In this document: piece after piece, positions 15,802-20,134 of the stretch
How the letters are laid out: the number at the start of each line of letters is the position of its first letter
How positions within the stretch are numbered: position 1 is the first letter of the stretch
Source of the DNA: an uncultured Clostridia bacterium
GTDB taxonomy: Bacteria > Bacillota > Clostridia > Christensenellales > Aristaeellaceae
Reading direction: 5' to 3'
NCBI GenBank assembly: GCA_934631985.1
Contig: CAKTYE010000045.1
Span: 1-20,134 of the forward strand
DNA length: 20,134 nt
Notes under the pieces: model-generated
What the model was told of the DNA's origin: nothing
The model's database searches: none
What the model saw: only the letters and a program-made list of their open reading frames with translations
Position numbers and translations under genes: made by a program

Positions 15802-17697
15802 ATGCGTAAACACAACAGATTTCTCAGCCTGCTGACGGCTGCGGTATTGGGCGGGGGCCTGCTGCCTGGCCTCGGCCTGGCGGAGGGCGTATATACGCCG
15901 GGAACCTATACCGCGTCCAAGCCCGGCATGCGCGGCGATGTGACTGTGACCATGACCTTTGATGAAAACAGCATCACTGCGGTGGAGGCTGTGGGCGAGC
16001 GCGAAACGCCGAACATCGGCACACTGGCGCTGGAGCAGCTTCCCGCCAGCATTCTGGAGGCTCAGTCTGCCGACGTGGATGCAATTTCGTCGGCGACGAT
16101 CACCAGCGACGCACTGCTGGCGGCTGCGGCGATCTGCATTCAGCAGGCCAAGGGCGAATATGTAGAACCCGAAGCCGAAGCCTATCCCACGGAAGCGGAT
16201 GTGCTGATCCTGGGCGGCGGCGCTTCCGGTCTGGCGGCGGCGACGGCGGCCGGCAAGGCGGGCGCAAGCGTCATTGTGCTGGAGGCGAACAGCCATGTGG
16301 GCGGTGCTGCGGTGATTTCCGGCGGCAACATCACTTACATCGATCCGGAGTTCAACCAGCGGTTTGGACGCAATGACGAGGCGCTGGAAAAGTATGCGGA
16401 CTATAAGGATGAGGACTTCCCCGGCGGCTGGGGCGATGAGCTGCGCACCCTGCGCGAGGAGATCGCCGAATACAAGGCTAGCGACCGTACGGACGCTTTT
16501 GACAGCGTGGCCCGTATCATGGTCGACCACTACAAGTTCTGCTATGGCTATGACCTGGACGGCAACGCCACAGAGCTGGACTATGAGCTGACCAAGCAGG
16601 CCATGGCGGCGAATCAGGAGATCGGTGAGGAGCTGCTGAATGCAGGTCTGACGCTGAAGACGCTGACGAAGGAAACGCCGCATTACGTCACACCCACCAA
16701 CACGGGCAGCGAGCAGATCGAGGTGCAGCTGAAGCTGGCGCAGGAGGCAGGCGCGACCATCGTGCTGAATACCCGCGCAACGGAGCTGGTGACGGACGAA
16801 ACGGGGCGCGTCATTGGCGCAAAGGCCACGGATGCGTCCGGGCAGGAGGTCACCTTCTATGGTCACAAGGGTGTGATCGTTGCTACCGGCGGCTTTGCGG
16901 CAAATGCAGCAATGTGCGCGGAATACCAGAACGTTGGCACCAGCATGACGGCGGAAAGCAAGACGGATAATCCCGATACCATCCAGGGCGATGGCATTCT
17001 GATGACGGTGGCGCTGGGTGCACAGCTGCGCAACATGCAGTTTGTCGGCCTTGGCACCACGGACTATGTGGGCGGCCCCAGCAAGCCGGAGGCTTCTTCG
17101 ACGCTGAATGCCAGCCAGCTGGTGGTTAATCTGGCGGGCAACCGCTTCTGGAAGAATACCTCGGATACCTCGACCTCCAACACGAAGGCCATGACCTACA
17201 TCGCTGCGAATCAGCCGGAGGGCGTTGCGCTCTTTATTGGCGACCACAAGATGATCGAGGCGCTGGAAAGCAACGGCGCAGACTACGTTGCAAGCCTGAA
17301 AGAGCGTGGGCTGCTGTTCACGGATGACACGCTGGAGGGTCTTGCGGCGCAGGTCGGCTGTGACGGTGCGCAGCTGGCAAAGACCATCGAGACCTTTAAT
17401 GGCTATGTTGCAAACGGCAGCGATCCTGACTTTGGGCGCGAAAGCTTCAACGGTCAGGTCGAAGAAGGCCCCTATGCGGCATTCCGTATTCAGATCTCCT
17501 ATCACCTGACCTTCGGCGGCATCGTTACCAACACGGAGGCCGAGGTGCTGAATGCAGACGGTGCGCCGATCCCCGGCCTGTATGCGGCGGGCGACGTGAC
17601 CAGCGGCATTGAAGGTAAGACGCACCTGACGGGCGACTGCATGCTGGCGTGCATCTACTACGGTGAGGTCGCCGGTCGGAATGCGGCGGCTCAGTAA
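15802..17697 (+). CDS. Secreted FMN-bind / FAD-dependent reductase, divergent active site
   Basis: This 631-residue protein has a signal peptide (likely cleavage at GLA27|E28, no lipobox). An FMN-bind domain follows (about 30-115), then an FAD-binding flavocytochrome c / fumarate reductase-like domain (about 130-631) with Rossmann motif G138-G-G-A-S-G143. The FMN attachment motif reads D93-A-I-S-S-A-T99 instead of the usual D-x-x-S/T-G-A-T. Thr99 is the expected covalent FMN site. Relatives are extracellular terminal reductases of gut anaerobes. The residues that bind dicarboxylate and donate the proton in fumarate and urocanate reductases are not evident: the HHTMGG block reads YHLTFGG, the NRLGG block reads THLTGD, and the catalytic-arginine block is absent. 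Function as a reductase of an unusual substrate, or another redox role, is open. AAGGAGG precedes the ATG. Confidence 0.85.
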   Translation: MRKHNRFLSLLTAAVLGGGLLPGLGLAEGVYTPGTYTASKPGMRGDVTVTMTFDENSITAVEAVGERETPNIGTLALEQLPASILEAQSADVDAISSATITSDALLAAAAICIQQAKGEYVEPEAEAYPTEADVLILGGGASGLAAATAAGKAGASVIVLEANSHVGGAAVISGGNITYIDPEFNQRFGRNDEALEKYADYKDEDFPGGWGDELRTLREEIAEYKASDRTDAFDSVARIMVDHYKFCYGYDLDGNATELDYELTKQAMAANQEIGEELLNAGLTLKTLTKETPHYVTPTNTGSEQIEVQLKLAQEAGATIVLNTRATELVTDETGRVIGAKATDASGQEVTFYGHKGVIVATGGFAANAAMCAEYQNVGTSMTAESKTDNPDTIQGDGILMTVALGAQLRNMQFVGLGTTDYVGGPSKPEASSTLNASQLVVNLAGNRFWKNTSDTSTSNTKAMTYIAANQPEGVALFIGDHKMIEALESNGADYVASLKERGLLFTDDTLEGLAAQVGCDGAQLAKTIETFNGYVANGSDPDFGRESFNGQVEEGPYAAFRIQISYHLTFGGIVTNTEAEVLNADGAPIPGLYAAGDVTSGIEGKTHLTGDCMLACIYYGEVAGRNAAAQ

Positions 17698-17723
17698 GAC
17701 AAAGGGTACAGCAAAACAAATGG

Positions 17724-17757
17724 AGCCGGGAATTTCGTGTGAAGTTCCTGGCTTTTT
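17724..17757 (+). terminator. Intrinsic terminator after the first reductase
   Basis: AGCCGGGAATTTC (17724-17736) pairs with GAAGTTCCTGGCT (17741-17753) with two G-U pairs around a GTGT loop. TTTTT follows at 17753-17757. It separates the two reductase genes into independent transcripts. Confidence 0.88.
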
Positions 17758-17813
17758 CCTGCCGATTTCTACAGGACATGTAAAGTTTCGGGAAAATCGT
17801 TATAATTTTATCG

Positions 17814-17827
17814 AAATCTATAGATTT
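17814..17827. promoter_or_regulatory. Perfect 14-base palindrome, candidate operator
   Basis: AAATCTATAGATTT reads the same on both strands. It covers the -35 region of the promoter whose -10 box is at 17844-17849. Outer CGA and TCG flanks extend the symmetry imperfectly. A repressor or a LysR-type protein could bind here. No regulator gene is adjacent apart from the LysR gene at 14801-15685. Confidence 0.5.
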
Positions 17828-17840
17828 TTCGCTGCAAGCA

Positions 17841-17849
17841 TGCTATAAT
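17841..17849 (+). promoter_or_regulatory. Extended -10 promoter of the second reductase
   Basis: TGCTATAAT combines a perfect -10 hexamer (17844-17849) with a TG extension. The -35 region (TAGATT at 17821-17826) is poor and lies within the palindrome. Transcription should begin near 17856, giving a short leader of about 38 bases. Confidence 0.6.
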
Positions 17850-17893
17850 ATACGCCGCCCAAAAGGGCAAAGAACATCAAGGAGGAACTTACC

Positions 17894-19771
17894 ATGAAGA
17901 AGCGTTTTCTGGCGCTGCTGCTGGCTGGCATGATGGTGCTGACCCTGGCCCCTGCGGCGCTGGCGGATAGCGTGAGCGGCACCTTCGATGGCACGGCAAA
18001 GGGCTTCGGCGGCGATGTGACCGTGAGCGTGACGCTGACCGACGGTGTGATCACCGACGTACAGGCTGTCGGCAACGACGAGACTGCCGGCATCGGCTCC
18101 AAGGCTCTTGAGGAGATGCCTGCTGCGATGGTGGAGAACAACAGCATCGCCGTGGACAGCGTGAGCGGTGCGACCTTCTCCTCCACGGCTGTGAAGGAAG
18201 CCGCCGAGGCTGCGCTGGTTGCTGCCGGTGTGAACCCCGAGGACTACAAGACCGTGAAGGAAGCCGAAAAGGCTGAGGACGCCACCTACGAGGCCGATGT
18301 GGTCATCGTGGGTGCTGGCGGCGCTGGCATGACCGCTGCTGTGACGGCGGCGCAGGCTGGCAAGAAGGTCATCGTGCTGGAGGGTCAGCCCGTGGTGGGC
18401 GGCAACTCCGTGCGCGCTACCGGCGGCATGAACGCCGGCAAGACCCCCGCCCAGGACGAGAACACCTTCGGCGAGGACGCCGGCATTGAAAAGACCCTGA
18501 AGAGCGCTGCGGACAACTACGCCGACAACGCGGACATCACCGCGCTGGCTGCGACGGTTCGCGAGCAGTACGACGCTTACAAGGCCAACCCCGTGGGCTA
18601 CTTCGACTCTGCGGAGCTGATGGAGCTGGATACCATGATCGGCGGTCACGGTGTGAACAACATCGAGCTGGTCAAGACCCTGTGCGAAAACAGCGCGGAC
18701 GCGGTGGAATGGCTGAAGACCATCGACATCGACCTGAGCAGCGTTGGCTTTGCGGGCGGCGCGTCCGTGAAGCGCATCCATCGTCCTGTGGACGAGGAGG
18801 GCAAGGTACTGGCTGTGGGCGCTTACATTGTGCCCCGCCTGGAGGCTGCCTGCACCAACAATGAGAATATCACCATTTTGACCAACACCCTGGCGAACAC
18901 CATCCTGACCAAGGACGGCGCGGCCTGCGGCGTGGTCGCCACCGGCAAGGATGGCGAGACCGTGACCGTGAATGCCAAGGCGGTGCTGCTGGCGACCGGC
19001 GGCTTTGGCGCGAACAGCGAGATGGTGGAGAGCTACAAGCCTGAGCTGAAGGGCTTCATGACCACCAATGCGCCTGGTGCGCAGGGTCAGGGCATTGTGA
19101 TGGCGCAGGCCATCGGCGCTGACACTGTGGATATGGAGCAGATCCAGATCCACCCCACCGTGCAGTTCGACACCGCTGCCCTGATCACCGAGGGCCTGCG
19201 CGGCGACGGCGCTGTGCTGGTGAATGCCGAGGGCAAGCGCTTCATCGATGAGGTTGGCACCCGTGACGTGGTGTCCGCTGCGGAGATCGCGCAGACCGGC
19301 TCCTACAGCTGGCTGATCGTGGATCAGGCCATGGCGGATGCGTCCAACGTCATCCAGGGTTACATCAAGAAGGGCTACACCTTCACCGGCAACACCTACG
19401 AGGAGCTGGGCGAGGCCATCGGCGTGGACGGTGCGACGCTGGCAGAGACCATGAACACCTGGAACGGCTATGTTGAGGCCAAGAACGACCCTGACTTCAA
19501 CCGCACCAGCTTCACCACGCCCCTGAACAATGCGCCCTACTACGCCATCAAGGTGTCTGCGGGCATCCATCACACCATGGGCGGTCTGAAGATCAACACC
19601 AGCACCGAGGTGCTGGACACCAACGGCAACGTGATCCCCGGCCTGTTTGCGGCGGGTGAGGTCACCGGCGGCGTGCATGGTGCGAACCGTCTGGGCGGCA
19701 CTGCTGTGACCGACATCATCGTGTACGGTCGTATCGCGGGTACCGCTGCGGCGGAGTATGCCAGCAAGTGA
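17894..19771 (+). CDS. Secreted FMN-bind / FAD-dependent fumarate reductase-like enzyme
   Basis: This 625-residue protein has a signal peptide (likely cleavage at ALA24|D25, no lipobox). An FMN-bind domain (about 27-115) carries the flavinylation motif D-S-V-S91-G-A-T94, with Thr94 as expected FMN site. The FAD domain (about 130-625) has G140-A-G-G-A-G145 and EGKRFIDE. All four residues of the flavocytochrome c fumarate reductase active site can be placed: His296 in VKRIHRP, Arg436 in EGLRGDGA (the proton donor), His560 in HHTMGG, Arg599 in ANRLGG. It should reduce an unsaturated acid such as fumarate, urocanate or a cinnamate-type compound outside the cell, with electrons passed from the membrane via FMN. 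There is no heme domain. A good ribosome-binding site (AAGGAGG) precedes the ATG. Confidence 0.88.
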   Translation: MKKRFLALLLAGMMVLTLAPAALADSVSGTFDGTAKGFGGDVTVSVTLTDGVITDVQAVGNDETAGIGSKALEEMPAAMVENNSIAVDSVSGATFSSTAVKEAAEAALVAAGVNPEDYKTVKEAEKAEDATYEADVVIVGAGGAGMTAAVTAAQAGKKVIVLEGQPVVGGNSVRATGGMNAGKTPAQDENTFGEDAGIEKTLKSAADNYADNADITALAATVREQYDAYKANPVGYFDSAELMELDTMIGGHGVNNIELVKTLCENSADAVEWLKTIDIDLSSVGFAGGASVKRIHRPVDEEGKVLAVGAYIVPRLEAACTNNENITILTNTLANTILTKDGAACGVVATGKDGETVTVNAKAVLLATGGFGANSEMVESYKPELKGFMTTNAPGAQGQGIVMAQAIGADTVDMEQIQIHPTVQFDTAALITEGLRGDGAVLVNAEGKRFIDEVGTRDVVSAAEIAQTGSYSWLIVDQAMADASNVIQGYIKKGYTFTGNTYEELGEAIGVDGATLAETMNTWNGYVEAKNDPDFNRTSFTTPLNNAPYYAIKVSAGIHHTMGGLKINTSTEVLDTNGNVIPGLFAAGEVTGGVHGANRLGGTAVTDIIVYGRIAGTAAAEYASK

Positions 19772-19813
19772 TTATGGCTTGCGGCACTGCCTGTAACTGA
19801 AGCATAAACAACG

Positions 19814-19858
19814 CGCCCCTTGCAGCATGAGCATGCTGCAAGGGGCGTAGTGCGTTTT
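19814..19858 (+). terminator. Long perfect inverted repeat, probable terminator
   Basis: CGCCCCTTGCAGCATG (19814-19829) is followed after two bases by its exact reverse complement (19832-19847). The realistic loop is a little larger. TTTT at 19855-19858 comes seven bases after the stem. It is likely to end the second reductase transcript, although the T tract is short and displaced. Confidence 0.7.
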
Positions 19859-19970
19859 GGAGGGGGATGATCGATGAACCAGGGAACACGGCGCTTTTCT
19901 TAAGCGCCAGACCGTTCAAAAAAAGAGCCATGCTTCAGGCAAAGCCCTATAAGGATTTTTTTGCAGGGAT
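19859..19970. other. Intergenic stretch with further hairpins
   Basis: No gene is supported on the plus strand. GGCGCTT (19890-19896) pairs with AAGCGCC (19902-19908) around a five-base loop. A second stem, GAGCCATGC with GCAAAGCCC (19925-19947), is followed on the minus strand by seven T (19924-19918) and could terminate the minus-strand remnant described next. Confidence 0.5.
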
Positions 19971-20107
19971 ACGGTGTAACCCCACAATCGGGGTTGCACC
20001 GTTTTCCCTTTTTCGGGCGGCTCCTGATGCAGTAGCCGGTCCCGGTATTTTTCCTGCTCGGCTTTCATTTTCTCATAAAGGCGAGCATTGTAATCTGTTA
20101 CGCTCAT
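19916..20107 (-). pseudogene. Truncated DUF3848-like protein, mobile-element remnant
   Basis: This 63-residue reading frame starts with an AAGGAGG site eight bases before its ATG. The first 30 residues (SVTDYNARLYEKMKAEQEKY, then RDRLLHQEPPE) resemble the start of DUF3848 proteins found in conjugative and other mobile elements of Clostridia. After PPE the similarity stops. The rest runs through a hairpin (19971-20002) and ends in a likely terminator, so the original gene appears truncated. This match is from memory, not a search. The remaining residues may not be functional. No other element gene is in the window, but the sequence ends 27 bases upstream. Confidence 0.5.
19971..20013 (+). terminator. 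Plus-strand terminator-like hairpin inside the remnant
   Basis: ACGGTGTAACCCC (19971-19983) pairs with GGGGTTGCACCGT (19990-20002), 13 pairs with one G-U and an ACAATC loop. TTTTCCCTTTTT follows. It has the form of a strong plus-strand terminator, although no plus-strand gene is evident just upstream. Confidence 0.65.
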
Positions 20108-20134
20108 AGCGAACACCTCCTTCAAAATAGAAAT

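Noticed and set aside
15703..17625. Minus-strand open frame of 640 codons opposite the first reductase
   Set aside because: It overlaps both the LysR promoter region and the reductase coding sequence, with no motif or credible start.
17801..17806. A second TATAAT upstream of the second reductase
   Set aside because: No acceptable -35 box or TG extension accompanies it. The one at 17844-17849 is better placed and extended.
17843..19678. Minus-strand open frame of 611 codons opposite the second reductase
   Set aside because: The plus strand encodes a full flavoprotein with conserved active-site residues, so the opposite frame is a shadow.
19867..20109. Plus-strand 80-codon open frame at the right edge
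   Set aside because: A GGAGGGGG precedes the nearby ATG, but the frame runs through a terminator-like hairpin and opposite a better-supported start on the other strand, and the product resembles nothing known.
1..20134. CRISPR array, tRNA, rRNA or intact transposase
   Set aside because: I looked for regularly spaced direct repeats, tRNA-like cloverleafs, rRNA segments and transposase motifs and saw none.

Overview
The window is one chromosomal segment of a GC-rich, Gram-positive anaerobe. Clostridia is the best guess, perhaps a gut Oscillospirales or Christensenellales type. The reasons are strong AGGAGG ribosome-binding sites, TTGNNN-17-TATAAT promoters with TG-extended -10 boxes, carbohydrate ABC transporter genes of the LplB/YtcP type without an ATPase, and secreted FMN/FAD reductases of the gut-anaerobe type. 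The lineage is an inference; there is no rRNA or other marker here. Genes lie mostly on the plus strand. No tRNA, rRNA, CRISPR array or intact insertion sequence was seen.

Layout. (1) 106-1205: a single-gene unit for a stand-alone CAT/2-oxoacid dehydrogenase E2-like acyltransferase, with its own promoter and terminator. (2) 1216-7950: a complete four-gene Wadjet (jetABCD) plasmid-defence operon with promoter, overlapping genes and a strong terminator. It encodes a kleisin-like JetA, a small JetB, an SMC-like JetC ATPase and a Toprim nuclease JetD, and it looks closest to type III. (3) 8144-14802: a transport operon encoding an ArsR-type regulator, a double GNAT acetyltransferase, a solute-binding protein, two permeases and a PIG-L/LmbE deacetylase. 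It ends at a terminator shared with the convergent LysR gene. (4) 14801-19858: a LysR regulator divergent from a secreted FMN-bind/FAD reductase, followed by a second reductase of the same architecture under its own promoter. (5) 19772-20134: a hairpin-rich tail with the truncated start of a minus-strand gene resembling DUF3848 proteins of mobile elements.

How the genes work together. JetABC should form the loop-extruding SMC complex that senses small circular DNA, and JetD the nuclease that cuts it. In the transport operon the binding protein and two permeases should import a carbohydrate, with energy from a shared ATPase encoded elsewhere. The deacetylase and acetyltransferase suggest that the substrate carries or receives N-acetyl groups. 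The two reductases should act outside the membrane as terminal reductases for organic acceptors. The second has all the catalytic residues of the fumarate/urocanate reductase group, while the first has lost most of them.

The points most worth a second look are the Wadjet subtype, the four-hairpin array between the binding protein and first permease (11947-12080), the altered active sites in the E2-like protein, the deacetylase and the first reductase, the palindrome at the second reductase promoter, and the broken DUF3848-like gene.
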